Shown: positions 9,954 through 20,647 of the stretch, in pieces
Position numbering within the stretch: position 1 is the stretch's first letter
How the letters are laid out: every line of letters begins with the position of its first letter
Assembly: GCF_007855645.1 (NCBI RefSeq)
Contig: NZ_CP042261.1
Coordinates: 538,501 to 602,500, forward strand
Source of the DNA: Qingshengfaniella alkalisoli
GTDB taxonomy: Bacteria > Pseudomonadota > Alphaproteobacteria > Rhodobacterales > Rhodobacteraceae
DNA length: 64,000 bases
Direction of reading: 5' to 3'
Position numbers and translations under genes: made by a program
The notes under the pieces: generated by a model
Told to the model about the DNA's origin: nothing
Databases searched by the model: none
What the model saw: the letters and a program-made list of their open reading frames with translations, nothing else

Positions 9954-10313
9954 ATGCGCTACATAAAATGGGCATTTCTTGCGCTTCTGGCGCTATGCCT
10001 GATCACTGTGGGCTTCGCCAATCGCGAAGTCGTCAATCTTCAGCTCCTGCCGGAAGATATCGCTGTTTTTGCGGGGATAAGCGCAGGGGTCTCGATGCCG
10101 CTTTACCTAATCGTTTTCGCCAGCGTGATTGCCGGTTTGCTGATCGGCTTCGTCTGGGAGTGGCTGCGAGAGCATAAGCACCGTTCGGTTGCGAGCAGCA
10201 GCCGCAAGGAAAAGGCCGCGCTGGAAAGCGAATTGCGCGAGTTGAAGACGGGATCGCGCGATACCAATGACGACGTGCTTGCGCTACTTGAGACGCCGAA
10301 GTCCGCACGGTAA
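9954..10313 (+). CDS. LapA-domain membrane protein (DUF1049)
   Basis: A 119 aa protein with two N-terminal membrane helices (about residues 5-22 and 45-68, with the conserved [13 protein letters not shown] stretch between them) and a cytoplasmic charged tail with coiled-coil character (about 75-105). It matches the lipopolysaccharide assembly protein A domain (LapA/YciS). In E. coli LapA and LapB control LpxC turnover; no lapB is visible here. It sits between ihfB and trpF, 8 nt before trpF. Confidence 0.85.
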   Translation: MRYIKWAFLALLALCLITVGFANREVVNLQLLPEDIAVFAGISAGVSMPLYLIVFASVIAGLLIGFVWEWLREHKHRSVASSSRKEKAALESELRELKTGSRDTNDDVLALLETPKSAR

Positions 10314-10321
10314 CAAGTGAC

Positions 10322-10969
10322 ATGACACAGAAAACCCGCGTTAAGATCTGCGGTCTGTCCAGGTCGGACGACATAGCAGCTGCCGCGGCCAAAGCGGGGG
10401 CAGCTTATGTCGGATTCGCATATTTTCCGAAATCGCCCCGTCATGTGTCATTGGATCGGGCGGCACAATTGGCTGCGGATGTTCCTGTCGGTATCGCCAA
10501 GGTGATGTTTGCCGTTGATCCGGATGATGATCTGATTGACGACATCGCCCAGACTGTGCCGCTCGACATGCTCCAGCTCCACGGGTCTGAAACTCCGGAA
10601 CGGGTGGCAGAAATCAGATCACGTATCGGTTTGCCTGTTATGAAGGTTATTGGCGTGGCATCCGCGGAGGATCTGGTTCCCCTGTCCGCGTACGAGACGG
10701 TGGCGGATCAGTTGTTGATTGATGCCAAAGCTCCGAAGAATGCTGAGTTGCCGGGTGGAAATGGGGTTACCTTCGATTGGGACCTGCTGGCCGGTCGTGC
10801 ATGGTCCAGGCCGTGGATGTTGGCCGGCGGGCTGAACTCGGAAAACGTGGCTGAAGCAATACGGCGCACCGGCGCGCGGCAGGTTGACGTGTCTTCTGGC
10901 GTAGAAAATGCGCCGGGGGTCAAGGATGCGGCGCTGATCAAGGCGTTCGTAGCGGCGGCGCAGGGCTGA
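10322..10969 (+). CDS. trpF: Phosphoribosylanthranilate isomerase
   Basis: Third step of tryptophan synthesis (Amadori rearrangement of PRA to CdRP). The 215 aa TIM-barrel protein starts with [11 protein letters not shown] (catalytic Cys in KICGL) and has FDWDLLAGR and [10 protein letters not shown], with DVSSGVE as the phosphate-binding region. It follows the lapA-like gene. The next + strand gene is trpA, and trpB lies on the other strand 3 kb away. Confidence 0.95.
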   Translation: MTQKTRVKICGLSRSDDIAAAAAKAGAAYVGFAYFPKSPRHVSLDRAAQLAADVPVGIAKVMFAVDPDDDLIDDIAQTVPLDMLQLHGSETPERVAEIRSRIGLPVMKVIGVASAEDLVPLSAYETVADQLLIDAKAPKNAELPGGNGVTFDWDLLAGRAWSRPWMLAGGLNSENVAEAIRRTGARQVDVSSGVENAPGVKDAALIKAFVAAAQG

Positions 10970-11064
10970 GGCTTGGACGCTACGGGCCGGCGACGCACAT
11001 AATCGCGCATTGATCTTTCCGGCCGCATTCGGCACACCCTCAACCAGATAGTATGAGGGATGCC

Positions 11065-11859
11065 ATGACACGGATCGACCGCAAATTTGCCGCGCTGAAG
11101 GCTGACGGAAAGAAGGCCTTCGTTGCCTATGTCATGGCTGGCGATCCGGATTATGCAACGTCGCTGGAGGTCGTGTGTGGACTGCCTGCCGCTGGTGTGG
11201 ACATCATTGAACTCGGCATGCCGTTTACCGATCCGATGGCAGATGGCTCGACCATTCAGCTGGCAGGGCAGCGCGCGCTGGAGGGGGGGCAGACGCTGGA
11301 AAAAACCCTGCAGATGGCGCGGGAGTTTCGCAAACAGGACGACGAGACACCGATCGTTATGATGGGATACTACAATCCGATCTATAACCGTGGCGTCGAT
11401 ACCTTTCTGGTGGATGCGCGTGATGCGGGTATCGACGGGTTGATCATCGTGGACCTACCGCCCGAAGAAGATGACGAGTTGTGTATCCCGGCACAGAAGA
11501 TGGGTTTGAACTTTATCCGGCTTGCGACGCCGACAACGGATGACGCGCGTCTGCCGACCGTTTTGCAGAACACCAGCGGCTTCGTTTATTACGTGTCGAT
11601 CACGGGGATCACGGGAGCAGCGTCTGCGCAGGCACAGGATGTGGGGCCAGAGGTTGCGCGGATCAAGACGAAGACGGACCTTCCGGTGATTGTGGGCTTC
11701 GGCATCAAGACGCCAGACAATGCCCGCGACATCGCCAGTGTCGCGGATGGAGCGGTGGTCGGCTCTGCGATCGTCAAGCTGATCGAAGAAGGTCGATCCA
11801 GCGCCGATATCCTGTCTTTTGTGGCTGGACTTGCGGCAGGCGCGCATAGCGTGATCTGA
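11065..11859 (+). CDS. trpA: Tryptophan synthase alpha chain
   Basis: Splits indole-3-glycerol phosphate to indole and G3P and passes indole to TrpB. The 264 aa protein has [12 protein letters not shown], the catalytic Glu in [13 protein letters not shown] and the catalytic Asp in the DPMADG part, plus [11 protein letters not shown] and the phosphate-binding VVGSAIV. ATG 11065 has GAGGGA 4 nt upstream; ATG 11053 is an in-frame alternative. A 95-nt gap separates it from trpF. No leader peptide or attenuator is visible. Confidence 0.95.
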   Translation: MTRIDRKFAALKADGKKAFVAYVMAGDPDYATSLEVVCGLPAAGVDIIELGMPFTDPMADGSTIQLAGQRALEGGQTLEKTLQMAREFRKQDDETPIVMMGYYNPIYNRGVDTFLVDARDAGIDGLIIVDLPPEEDDELCIPAQKMGLNFIRLATPTTDDARLPTVLQNTSGFVYYVSITGITGAASAQAQDVGPEVARIKTKTDLPVIVGFGIKTPDNARDIASVADGAVVGSAIVKLIEEGRSSADILSFVAGLAAGAHSVI

Positions 11860-11895
11860 TCGACGACAGACGAGTTTGAACAGACGGAAGGCGCA

Positions 11896-12573
11896 ATGAA
11901 GCTATTTGTCGGACTGGGAAATCCGGGCGCGAAATACGCGATGAATCGGCATAATATCGGGTTCATGGCGCTTGATCGTATTGCAGGTGATCACGGGTTT
12001 GCGCCTTGGCGCGGCAAGTTTCAGGGGGCGCTGACCGAAGGGCGGCTCGGGTCTGACAAGGTTTTGCTGCTGAAGCCCGAAACCTTCATGAACCTGTCGG
12101 GCCAATCGGTGGGCGAAGCGATGCGGTTCTATAAACTGACGCCTGACGACGTGACCGTGTTTCATGATGAACTGGACCTGGCGCCAGGAAAACTGCGCCT
12201 GAAAACCGGCGGAGGTCATGCGGGGCATAACGGGCTGCGGTCGATCCATCAGCATGTCGGAGAAGACTATCATCGTGTGCGGTTGGGCATCGGGCATCCG
12301 GGCCACAAGGATCGCGTGTCCGGATATGTGCTCAGCGATTTTTCGAAGGCTGATCAGGACTGGCTGGACGATCTTCTGCGCGGGTTGTCCGACGGCGCGC
12401 CGCATCTGGCGGATGGGGATAGCAGCCGCTTCATGAATGCGGTTGCTACGCGGCGGTCGCCAACACCAGCCCAGTCCAGACCGGCTCAGGAGCAGCCCAA
12501 GGTGAAGGAACAGGCGCCCGCGTCGGAAGACAGTCGATCACCCTTGCAGAAGCTGGTCGACCGCTTCAAGTAG
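11896..12573 (+). CDS. pth: Peptidyl-tRNA hydrolase
   Basis: Releases tRNA from peptidyl-tRNAs that drop off ribosomes. The 225 aa protein has [10 protein letters not shown] (Asn9), catalytic His19 in NRHNIGF and Asp in [10 protein letters not shown], then [12 protein letters not shown] and LGIGHPG. It carries a C-terminal extension of about 40 polar and proline-rich residues (roughly 188-225) beyond the usual Pth domain. The usual upstream partner rplY is absent here. Confidence 0.95.
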   Translation: MKLFVGLGNPGAKYAMNRHNIGFMALDRIAGDHGFAPWRGKFQGALTEGRLGSDKVLLLKPETFMNLSGQSVGEAMRFYKLTPDDVTVFHDELDLAPGKLRLKTGGGHAGHNGLRSIHQHVGEDYHRVRLGIGHPGHKDRVSGYVLSDFSKADQDWLDDLLRGLSDGAPHLADGDSSRFMNAVATRRSPTPAQSRPAQEQPKVKEQAPASEDSRSPLQKLVDRFK

Positions 12574-12593
12574 CTGCAGAACGGAGGATGGTG

Positions 12594-12965
12594 ATGTCAC
12601 CCGAAGCATCTGTAAACGTGTTGGGAACGGCGCTGGAAAGCTGTTCGACCAATCCTGTGACCGGGTTCTACCGGAATGGTTGCTGCGATACGGGGGCCGA
12701 GGATCAGGGCAGCCACACAGTTTGCGCGATCATGACCAATGAATTTCTGGCCTTTTCCAAGTATGTTGGAAATGATCTGAGTACCCCACGGCCCGAGTTC
12801 GGATTTGCGGGGTTGAAGGCTGGTGATCGCTGGTGCCTTTGCGCGGGGCGTTTCCTGCAAGCCTATGACGAAGGGTTGGCACCCAAGGTTCGGCTGGAAG
12901 CGACACACCGTAAGGCGCTTGAGATTGTTTCGTTGGAGGCGCTGACAGCCTGTGCGGTGCGCTAG
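12594..12965 (+). CDS. DUF2237 family protein
   Basis: A 123 aa protein matching DUF2237: VNVLGTALESCSTNPVTGFY near the N-terminus, then CCDTGAEDQGSHTVCAIMT, GNDLSTPRPEFGF and GDRWCLCAGRFLQAY. Conserved cysteines are spread through the protein. Function is unknown. ATG 12594 lies 6 nt after a GGAGG; the ATG at 12588 directly abuts it and is less likely. The 3' end overlaps the convergent methyltransferase gene by 4 nt. Confidence 0.88.
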   Translation: MSPEASVNVLGTALESCSTNPVTGFYRNGCCDTGAEDQGSHTVCAIMTNEFLAFSKYVGNDLSTPRPEFGFAGLKAGDRWCLCAGRFLQAYDEGLAPKVRLEATHRKALEIVSLEALTACAVR

Positions 12966-13801
12966 TTCGACAGGGTGGCCGTGATAATGACCGGCTCGAT
13001 CTGGTGGTCCTTCAACGCGGCGACATAATTTTCGAACTTCTCTTTCGCATTGTCGCCGGTCAGCAGGTGCAGGCCCAGCGGGGGCGGTGCGTCCTGATCT
13101 TCTTGTGCGGCGAACAGGTCGTCAAAATAGCCGATTGCGAAGTCGCGCAGGTTCTGCTCCGATGCGATGGTGAAGCCTTGCTGGCGCAAGTGATAGGCTG
13201 TTTCATCCGCCGAGATCAGAAAGCTGGTATCCGAGGTTTCCGCCCATGGCACGGGATAGCGCATACCAGCGGTTTGTCCCTTCATCACGTCGAACAGCCC
13301 GACCGTCCCGCCGTGATGTAGCACCCGTGCGATTTCGGAATACATCTTCGGGCGGTCTTCGATATTCATGGCTACGTGCAAGGACACGGCGAAATCGAAG
13401 CTGTCATCCGCTACAGGCAGTTCTGTGGCGCTGCCTTGCTGGAAATGGCATTTGTCGTTGAGGCCGGTGCGGCGTGACAGGTCGGTGGCAATTTCCACGA
13501 AGCCCGGTGTCAGGTCTACTCCGGTGACGTCTGCGCCCGTCTGGCTGGCAATGCAGCGCGCGGTGCCACCAAGCCCGCTTCCGATGTCCAGGACGTTGTG
13601 GGTTGGACTGATCCGCAGATGGTCCAACAGCTTCAGTGTGGCGATGCGGCCAGCTGTGTGAAATTCATCGACCGGGGCGAGATCTTCAATCGAAAGGGGG
13701 CCGTCCGGATCATGTCCGGCGGCGCGAAGGCCGTCGAGAATGGCTTGAAGGACGCCGCCGCGATCATAATGCGCGGTGATCTGTTCTGGTGAAACGGGCA
13801 T
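12962..13801 (-). CDS. Class I SAM-dependent methyltransferase
   Basis: A 279 aa protein with a Rossmann-type SAM site VLDIGSGLGGTAR (about residues 89-101), GVDLTPGFVEIA and a post-motif DSFDFAVSLHVAMNIEDR. The closest family resemblance is to ubiquinone/sarcosine-dimethylglycine type methyltransferases (Methyltransf_11/25). The substrate cannot be told from sequence. It is 75 nt downstream of trpB on the same strand and may have its own promoter. Confidence 0.82.
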   Translation of the reverse strand: MPVSPEQITAHYDRGGVLQAILDGLRAAGHDPDGPLSIEDLAPVDEFHTAGRIATLKLLDHLRISPTHNVLDIGSGLGGTARCIASQTGADVTGVDLTPGFVEIATDLSRRTGLNDKCHFQQGSATELPVADDSFDFAVSLHVAMNIEDRPKMYSEIARVLHHGGTVGLFDVMKGQTAGMRYPVPWAETSDTSFLISADETAYHLRQQGFTIASEQNLRDFAIGYFDDLFAAQEDQDAPPPLGLHLLTGDNAKEKFENYVAALKDHQIEPVIITATLSN

Positions 13802-13876
13802 GATGCACTCTCCGCAACCGAGGACACGCGCTCAGTTTAGCAGATTGCGCCGCGATTCCCGAATCCCGGATGCGTA

Positions 13877-15097
13877 TCAGAGATCGACGCCAAGCGCTTT
13901 TGCTACCGTGAAGATGTCCTTGTCGCCGCGGCCACACATATTCATGCAGATGATGTGGTCCTTCGGCAGGTCCGGTGCGATCTTCATCACATGGGCCAGC
14001 GCGTGGCTCGGCTCCAGCGCGGGGATGATACCTTCCAGAGAACAGGACAGCTGGAAGGCTTCCAGTGCTTCCTTGTCGGTGATCGCGACATATTCGGCGC
14101 GGCCGATTTCGTGCAGCCAAGCATGTTCGGGACCGATCCCCGGATAGTCGAGACCCGCCGAGATGGAGAACCCTTCGAGGATCTGCCCGTCGTCATCCTG
14201 CAACAGATAGGTGCGGTTGCCGTGCAGAACGCCCGGACGCCCGCCGGTCAGACTGGCGCAGTGTTCCATCTTCTCGTTGACGCCCTTGCCGCCGGCTTCG
14301 ACGCCGATGATGCGAACTTCCTTGTCGTCCAGAAACGGAAAGAACAGCCCCATGGCGTTCGAGCCACCGCCGATGGCGGCGATTACGGTGTCGGGCAGGC
14401 GACCTTCTGCCTTCTGCATCTGTTCCTTGGCTTCCTTGCCGATGATAGCCTGAAAGTCACGGACCATTGCAGGGTAGGGGTGCGGGCCAGCGACCGTACC
14501 GATGCAGTAGAACGTGTCGCGTACGTTGGTCACCCAGTCACGCAGCGCATCGTTCATCGCATCCTTCAGCGTGCCGCGCCCCGAGGTGACGGGAACGACT
14601 TCGGCGCCCAGCAGCTTCATGCGGAAGACGTTGGGGGATTGGCGTTCCACGTCATGCGCGCCCATGTACACAACGCATTTGAGACCGAACTTCGCGCAAA
14701 CGGTTGCCGTGGCCACGCCGTGCTGGCCCGCGCCGGTTTCGGCGATGATGCGGGTTTTGCCCATGCGCCGTGCCAGAAGGATCTGGCCCAGCACGTTGTT
14801 GATCTTGTGCGCGCCTGTATGGTTCAGTTCGTCGCGCTTGAGATAGACCTTGGCACCGCCCAGATGTTCCGTCAGTCGTTCCGCGAAATAGAGCGGCGAG
14901 GGGCGTCCGACGTAATGGGTCCACAGATCGTCCATCTCGGCCCAGAAACTTTCATCGGTCTTGGCATACTCGTATTGCTGTTCCAGTTCCAGGATCAGCG
15001 GCATCAGCGTTTCCGACACGAAGCGCCCGCCGAAATCTCCGAACCGGCCCTTTTCGTCGGGGCCTGTCATGAAGCTGTTGATGAGATCTTCGGCCAT
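13877..15097 (-). CDS. trpB: Tryptophan synthase beta chain
   Basis: PLP enzyme that condenses indole with serine. The 406 aa protein starts [20 protein letters not shown] and contains the Schiff-base lysine in [22 protein letters not shown] and [10 protein letters not shown] (phosphate loop). ATG 15097 has AAGGA about 7 nt upstream. The open frame continues back into the preceding aminotransferase gene only because that gene is frameshifted; the two are not a real fusion. It is separated from trpF/trpA and lies on the opposite strand, in a probable valS-hisC-trpB transcription unit. Confidence 0.95.
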   Translation of the reverse strand: MAEDLINSFMTGPDEKGRFGDFGGRFVSETLMPLILELEQQYEYAKTDESFWAEMDDLWTHYVGRPSPLYFAERLTEHLGGAKVYLKRDELNHTGAHKINNVLGQILLARRMGKTRIIAETGAGQHGVATATVCAKFGLKCVVYMGAHDVERQSPNVFRMKLLGAEVVPVTSGRGTLKDAMNDALRDWVTNVRDTFYCIGTVAGPHPYPAMVRDFQAIIGKEAKEQMQKAEGRLPDTVIAAIGGGSNAMGLFFPFLDDKEVRIIGVEAGGKGVNEKMEHCASLTGGRPGVLHGNRTYLLQDDDGQILEGFSISAGLDYPGIGPEHAWLHEIGRAEYVAITDKEALEAFQLSCSLEGIIPALEPSHALAHVMKIAPDLPKDHIICMNMCGRGDKDIFTVAKALGVDL

Positions 15098-15170
15098 GAT
15101 GCAGTCCTTCATTGTCGCTTGGACACAGGGATTAAATCCGATGGGGTCCGCCGTAAAGCGGCAGTTCGCT

Positions 15171-16282
15171 TTATACTGCCGATGCCGCCGCTTTAAGGGC
15201 ATCGGGCAGCACGTCTGCGAAGATGTCGAGTTCCTCATCCGGTCCGGTGGAGACACGGATGCAGCGGTCGAGTGGTGCGACGCCTGGCATCCGCACGAAA
15301 ACGCCCCGATCGAGCAGGGCCGCGACGACCGCGCGAGCGAAATCACCCATCCCTGCCGCAATCGATGGTCACGAAGCTGGTGGCAGAAGGCAGGTGTCAG
15401 GCCATTGTCCCGCGCGATCTTGGCAATGCGGGTCTTGGCGTGTTCGATTCGGTCCAGAACCTCGTTCAGCCAGTCCGTGTCGCGCAACGCCTCCAGCGCG
15501 GCGATCTGCGACAGGCGGCCTACGCCGAAATGGTTGCGTATCTTGTCGAAGGCGCGGATCAGATCGGCATGGCCGATGGCATAGCCCACGCGCATTCCCG
15601 CCAATCCGTGTGGTTTGGAAAAGGTTCGCATGCGGATGACACGCGGGTCGCTTACGTCGATTGCTGGCGCTGTGCCGTCGGGGGCAAGGTCGATATAGGC
15701 CTCGTCCAGCAGCATGACGCAACCGTCGGGGACGGCCTCGATCATCTGTTGCACGCGATCGGATGAATGCAGGCTTCCCATCGGGTTGTTGGGGTTAGAC
15801 AGGTAGACGATCTTCGCGTCCGTTTCGCGCGCGGCGGCGATCAGTGCGTCAGGGTCTTCGTGGTCACCCTTGAACGGCACCTGTGTCAGCGCGCCACCCT
15901 GCGAGGCCACATGGTAGTTGAAGGTGGGGTAGGCACCGAGAGACGTCACGACCGGATCGTTCGGACCAACCAGAAGGCGCACGAATGTGCCCAGCAGGCC
16001 ATCTATGCCTTCACCAACGACAATGTTTTTGCGGTCTACGCCGTGATGTTCGGCCAGTGCGCCGATAAGGTCGTGGGTCGTTGAATCGCCATACATCCAA
16101 ACATCGGGCGCGGCTGCGCGGATGGCGGCTGTTACCCGCGGGGACGGGCCGAAACCGCTTTCATTCGCACCGAGGCGCGCTTTGAAGTCGGCGCCGCGTT
16201 CGCGTTGAAGCTGTTCGGGGCCAATGAAAGGAACGGATGCGGGTAGCGCCTCGACTGTCTTAGTATATCGGGGTCCGTGCAT
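15171..16282 (-). pseudogene. HisC-like PLP aminotransferase with two frameshifts
   Basis: Class I/II aminotransferase related to histidinol-phosphate aminotransferases: [12 protein letters not shown] near the N-terminus, [22 protein letters not shown] and the PLP lysine in [15 protein letters not shown]. Frame 0 is intact for about 298 codons. Near 15388-15392 the homologous continuation [15 protein letters not shown] moves to another frame. After a TGA near 15344 the C-terminus ([14 protein letters not shown] through ALKAAASAV, stop at 15171) moves to the third frame. Two indels of the same sense about 45 nt apart therefore break the gene. It starts 22 nt after valS. It is either a genuine pseudogene or a sequencing error; raw reads are needed to decide. 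Confidence 0.8.
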
Positions 16283-16304
16283 GTCGTTCCTTTCAGTTTC
16301 TGCT

Positions 16305-19300
16305 TCAGGCCAGCTCGGCGAGGCGATCCAGGGCGAGCTTGAGTTTGCCCGCTTCCTCTTCGCCTTGGGCCAGGCGTTCGCGGTTTTCTTCGACCACCTC
16401 GGTGGGGGCGGATGCGAGGAATTTTTCGTTGCCCAGGCGCCCGCGAAGGCCGTTCAGTTCCTTGTCGAGCTTTTGCAGCGTCTTTTCAAGGCGGGCTTTT
16501 TCTTCTTCTACATCAATGGCATCCGCGAGCGGTAAGGCAAAGACACCGCCTTCGACAGGGATGGTCACCGCGCCTTTGGGCAGGGCGTCGACGGTGTCGA
16601 TGGTTTCGATCCGTGCGAGGCGTTTGATCAAGGCATCCGAGCGGTCCAGCGCGGCTTGCCCGGCAGCATCCAGCTCGATCTGGAGAAGTTGCAGTTTCAG
16701 CCCCGCGGGAACATGCATCTGGGCGCGGACAGAGCGGATTTGTTCAATTAAATCAATGACCCAGTTCATTTCCCGGTCGGCCTGCGAGTCTACCAGGTCG
16801 CCCGTTGTATAGTCGGGCCAATCGGCGTGGATCAGCATCTTTTCGCGGGTGCCGGTCAGGCCCCATAGCTCTTCGGTGATGAAGGGCATGATGGGGTGCA
16901 GAAGGATCAGGCACTGGTCGATGACCCACGCCATGGTATGACGTGTTTCTTCAACGATTGCAGGATCTTCGCTAGCGAACAGCGGCTTGGCAAATTCGAC
17001 ATACCAGTCGCAGACCTTGCCCCAGACAAAGGTATAAAGGGCGTTGGCAGCGTCGTTGAAGCGGTAGGCGGACAGCGCCGCGTCGACCTCTTCGCGGACC
17101 TTGGCGGTTTCGCCGATGATCCATTTATTGGCGGTCTGGGTCTGTGCACCGGGCGTACACTGCGCGTGCACCGATTGTGCACCGGATTCGAAAACTCCGT
17201 TCATTTCCGCAAAGCGGACGGCGTTCCACAGCTTGGTGCCAAAATTGCGGTAACCGGCGATGCGCTGGGTGCTGAGTTTCAGGTCGCGCCCCATCGCGGC
17301 CATCGCGGTCAGGGTGAAGCGGACCGCGTCGGCACCGTATTCGTCGATCAGTTCGAGCGGGTCCAGAACATTGCCCAGGGACTTGGACATTTTCTTGCCC
17401 TTCTCGTCGCGGACGAGGGCGTGAACATAGACGGTGTCGAACGGTTTCTGACCGACCACGGCGTATTGCATCATCATCATCCGGGCGACCCAGAAGAAGA
17501 TGATGTCGAATCCGGTGACGAGCGTGCTGGTCGGGAAGTATTTTTCTAACTCCGGCGTCTGTTCGGGCCAACCGAGCGTGCCGATGGGCCACAGGCCGGA
17601 AGAGAACCATGTATCCAGCACATCGGGGTCACGCCAGATCGGATAGACCAGATGGGTCGGGTCTTGGCTGAGGTTATAATCGGCCAGCGATTGCGACAGG
17701 GTTTCGATGGCTTCGTGACGGTCCGCGACCTCGACGATCCGTGCGGCGTAAAGCGGCGCGGGCAGGATGTTCAGATCCTTGCGGAATTTCTCGGCCACGG
17801 TGTCGAGATCCGGCGCGCAGTGTGGCGTCGGGTCAGCGTGGTTGAAGCTGCCTTCGCGGAGCAGGCGGAACAGTTCGACCTCGTCGAGTTCGTTATTGCC
17901 TTCGTCGTCCTTGAAGCCCGTGGGCCAGACGTCGAGACCGTACCAGACGGGGATCTGGTGACCCCACCAGAGCTGGCGGGAAATGCACCAGGGCTCGATG
18001 TTTTCCAGCCAGTTGAAATAGACCTTTTCGTCGCGTTCGGGCAGGATCTTTGTCTCACCGTTACGCACGGCGTCGATTGCCGGGCCGACGATCCGGTCGG
18101 TGTCGACGAACCACTGGTCGGTCAGCATCGGTTCGATCACGACTTTGGAGCGGTCGCCGAAGGGCTGCATGATCGGCTTGTTTTCGACATAAGGAACCCA
18201 GCCATCGCCTTCAGGGGCGTAGCAGACCTTGCCGTCGGAGTCGTCGGGTTCAACTTGAACCATGACAGCCAGACCTTCGGCGTTGATGTCGGCAACGACC
18301 TTCTTGCGCGCCTCGAAACGATCAAGGCCGCGGTATTCCTCGGGGACGAGGTTGATTTCGGTCGCGTCGCTCGGGGTTTCTTCATCGCCCTTGGCGATAG
18401 CGGTCGCGCGGGTGGCGGCTTCGGCATAGGGCAGGCCGTCGGCGCGCATATGGCCTTTGGTGTCCATCAGCGAATAGAGCGGGATGCCGTTGCGCTTGGC
18501 GACGCCGTAGTCGTTGAAATCATGTGCGCCGGTGATCTTGACCGCGCCCGAGCCGAAGTCGGGGTCAGGGTAATCGTCGGTGATAATCGGGATCAGGCGG
18601 CGGTGTTCTTTGGGGCCGACGGGAATTTCGCACAGCTTGCCGACGATGGGGGCGTAGCGTTCATCCTTCGGGTTCACGGCAACCGCGCCATCGCCCAGCA
18701 TGGTTTCGGGGCGTGTCGTGGCAATCGAGATATAGTCGCGGGTTTCGCGCAGGGTGACGTTGCCGTCTTCGTCTTTCTCGACATATTCATAGGTTTCGCC
18801 ACCCGCGAGCGGGTATTTGAAATGCCACATATGTCCGGGCGTCTCGATGTTTTCAACTTCGAGGTCGGAAATGGCAGTTTCAAAGCGCGGGTCCCAATTG
18901 ACCAGACGTTTGCCGCGATAGATCAGGCCTTTCTCGTACATGTCGACGAAGACCTTGATGACGGCATCGTGGAAGTTGCCTTCTTCGCCTGCGGGTGCGT
19001 TGGGTGCCCCCGACATGGTGAAGGCTTCGCGCGACCAGTCGCAGGATGCACCAAGGCGCTTCAACTGCCCGATGATGGTACCGCGGGATTTGATTTTCTG
19101 TTCCCAGACACGCTCCAGAAACTTATCCCGCCCCATTTCGCGGCGCGTGGGTTCGCCGTTGGCGGCCATTTCCCGTTCGGTCACCATTTGGGTGGCGATG
19201 CCTGCATGGTCGGTTCCGGGCTGCCAGAGCGTGTCGAAGCCGCGCATTCGGTGCCAGCGGATCAGGATGTCCTGCAGCGTGTTGTTAAAGGCATGCCCCA

Positions 19301-19460
19301 TATGCAGCGAGCCCGTGACATTGGGAGGCGGGATCAATACGGAAAAGCTGTCGGTGCCGGGTTTGGCATTTGCGCCGGCCTTGAAGGCGCCAGCCTGTTC
19401 CCATGCGGCGTAAAGGCGGTCTTCCGCCTTGCTCGCGTCAAAAGTCTTTTCCATCGCCAT
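16305..19460 (-). CDS. valS: Valyl-tRNA synthetase
   Basis: Charges tRNA-Val. The 1051 aa class Ia synthetase has the HIGH-type motif HMGH at residues 53-56 within [13 protein letters not shown], the KMSKS motif in [15 protein letters not shown], an editing domain between them and a C-terminal coiled coil (about 985-1045, rich in Glu/Lys/Leu). Around 17144-17187 the coding strand holds four 11-bp tandem units encoding the odd stretch [14 protein letters not shown] just before the conserved ANKWIIGET, where relatives are shorter. The start could also be the second Met (19454). It heads a likely valS-hisC-trpB unit. Confidence 0.96.
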   Translation of the reverse strand: MAMEKTFDASKAEDRLYAAWEQAGAFKAGANAKPGTDSFSVLIPPPNVTGSLHMGHAFNNTLQDILIRWHRMRGFDTLWQPGTDHAGIATQMVTEREMAANGEPTRREMGRDKFLERVWEQKIKSRGTIIGQLKRLGASCDWSREAFTMSGAPNAPAGEEGNFHDAVIKVFVDMYEKGLIYRGKRLVNWDPRFETAISDLEVENIETPGHMWHFKYPLAGGETYEYVEKDEDGNVTLRETRDYISIATTRPETMLGDGAVAVNPKDERYAPIVGKLCEIPVGPKEHRRLIPIITDDYPDPDFGSGAVKITGAHDFNDYGVAKRNGIPLYSLMDTKGHMRADGLPYAEAATRATAIAKGDEETPSDATEINLVPEEYRGLDRFEARKKVVADINAEGLAVMVQVEPDDSDGKVCYAPEGDGWVPYVENKPIMQPFGDRSKVVIEPMLTDQWFVDTDRIVGPAIDAVRNGETKILPERDEKVYFNWLENIEPWCISRQLWWGHQIPVWYGLDVWPTGFKDDEGNNELDEVELFRLLREGSFNHADPTPHCAPDLDTVAEKFRKDLNILPAPLYAARIVEVADRHEAIETLSQSLADYNLSQDPTHLVYPIWRDPDVLDTWFSSGLWPIGTLGWPEQTPELEKYFPTSTLVTGFDIIFFWVARMMMMQYAVVGQKPFDTVYVHALVRDEKGKKMSKSLGNVLDPLELIDEYGADAVRFTLTAMAAMGRDLKLSTQRIAGYRNFGTKLWNAVRFAEMNGVFESGAQSVHAQCTPGAQTQTANKWIIGETAKVREEVDAALSAYRFNDAANALYTFVWGKVCDWYVEFAKPLFASEDPAIVEETRHTMAWVIDQCLILLHPIMPFITEELWGLTGTREKMLIHADWPDYTTGDLVDSQADREMNWVIDLIEQIRSVRAQMHVPAGLKLQLLQIELDAAGQAALDRSDALIKRLARIETIDTVDALPKGAVTIPVEGGVFALPLADAIDVEEEKARLEKTLQKLDKELNGLRGRLGNEKFLASAPTEVVEENRERLAQGEEEAGKLKLALDRLAELA
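17144..17187. repeat. Four 11-bp tandem repeats within valS
   Basis: On the + strand four consecutive 11-mers read GTGCACCGGGC, GTACACTGCGC, GTGCACCGATT and GTGCACCGGAT (17144, 17155, 17166, 17177). Three share GTGCACCG exactly and one is a diverged copy. Three extra units add 33 bp, which keeps the reading frame and inserts 11 residues in an apparently tolerant linker of ValS. Confidence 0.8.
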
Positions 19461-19627
19461 TGTCCGGCCCTCGATACATGCGTGTCTGGCCGATCAGATA
19501 ACGAATGCGGCGGGGAAGTCCAAGGGCTGCGTGGCGTCGGCTGTGCTGCGGGGAAATGCGCTTGTCAGCCGTGAGGTGGTCGGATTTAAGCGGGACCATG
19601 CTAGACTGCCCGAATTCGATGTGATCC

Positions 19628-20647
19628 ATGAACCGACTGGTCCGATTTGTCCGACGCCTGCTTGGGCCCCTGACGCATGTTGCGGAACAACCGCACAAGG
19701 TGCTGGGCGCGCGCGATCATGTGGTTCTGATGGATGGTACGACCTCGACGCTGGAACCGGGGTTCGAGACCAATATCGGGCTGATCCGCAATCTGTTGAT
19801 GCAACTGCCAGCGGCGGAGCGTCCGGTGATCTATTATCGGCCGGGATTGCAATGGGGCGAGGTATGGCGCGAACGGCTGAATGTGCTGACGGGCCACGGG
19901 GTCAATGACCAGATCCGCGAGACCTATGGTGCGCTGGCGGCACGGTATCGTCCGGGGGACCGGATTTTCCTGTTCGGCTATTCGCGGGGGGCGTTTGCGG
20001 TCCGGTCGCTGGCGGGGATCATCAATTTGCTTGGGCTGCTGGATCCGGTGCATGCGACAGAGAGTAATCTCCGTGATTTGTATCGCCATTATGTCAACGA
20101 TCCGACATCTGACGCTGCGCGTGCCTTCGTGGAACGCACCTGCCAGCCGGGGGTGCAGATCGAGATGGTGGGCGTGTTCGATACCGTGAAGGCGTTGGGC
20201 TGGCGTCTGCCCGGTATCTGGCGGTTGACGGAGAAGCGATACGCCTTTCACAGTTCGCATCTTGGAGCGACGGCGAAGCACGGATTTCACGCGCTGGCCA
20301 GGGACGAGACGCGCGAGGCCTATGCGCCGGTGATGTGGACGACGCAGGACGATTATGCTGGCCATGTGGAACAGGTCTGGTTTCGCGGCAATCACGGCGA
20401 TATTGGCGGACATATCGATGGGATGACGGCCACGCGCCCCCTGTCGAACATCCCGCTGGTGTGGATGCTGGAACAAGCGGAAGGCGCGGGGCTGTCGCTG
20501 CCCGATGGATGGCGGGCGCAGTTCCCGCGAGATGCGGGGGCGCCCTCCATCGGGTATCCGGGGCCGTGGGACAAGCTGTTCGTGCTGCGCCGTGCGCGGG
20601 TGATCGGGGCCGATCCGTCGGAGCGGCTGCACGAAACCGCGCGGTGA
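19628..20647 (+). CDS. DUF2235 alpha/beta-hydrolase-like protein
   Basis: A 339 aa protein with the DUF2235 layout: VVLMDGTTSTLEP near residues 35-47, a nucleophile elbow GYSRGAFAVR (Ser in GxSxG-like context) around residue 118, an Asp region VGVFDTVKALGW and VWFRGNHGDIGG carrying the conserved His. DUF2235 includes phospholipases of the Tle1 type, but this copy has no obvious secretion-system neighbours and may be a general hydrolase. It is divergent from valS across a 167-nt gap and converges on metF with no gap. Confidence 0.85.
   Translation: MNRLVRFVRRLLGPLTHVAEQPHKVLGARDHVVLMDGTTSTLEPGFETNIGLIRNLLMQLPAAERPVIYYRPGLQWGEVWRERLNVLTGHGVNDQIRETYGALAARYRPGDRIFLFGYSRGAFAVRSLAGIINLLGLLDPVHATESNLRDLYRHYVNDPTSDAARAFVERTCQPGVQIEMVGVFDTVKALGWRLPGIWRLTEKRYAFHSSHLGATAKHGFHALARDETREAYAPVMWTTQDDYAGHVEQVWFRGNHGDIGGHIDGMTATRPLSNIPLVWMLEQAEGAGLSLPDGWRAQFPRDAGAPSIGYPGPWDKLFVLRRARVIGADPSERLHETAR

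Noticed and set aside
10970-11064. trp leader peptide and attenuator before trpA
   Set aside because: No short ORF with tandem Trp codons and no terminator hairpin in the gap.
13877-16282. Single 801-residue open frame joining an aminotransferase to TrpB
   Set aside because: The middle part is out of frame for the aminotransferase and has no similarity; the open frame results from frameshifts, and TrpB has its own start and Shine-Dalgarno.
17652-19574. 640-residue open frame antisense to valS
   Set aside because: High-GC antisense shadow; composition and lack of motifs show it is not a gene.
19628-20647. DUF2235 gene as a type VI secretion phospholipase effector
   Set aside because: No immunity gene, VgrG, PAAR or other secretion genes nearby; neighbours are housekeeping genes.
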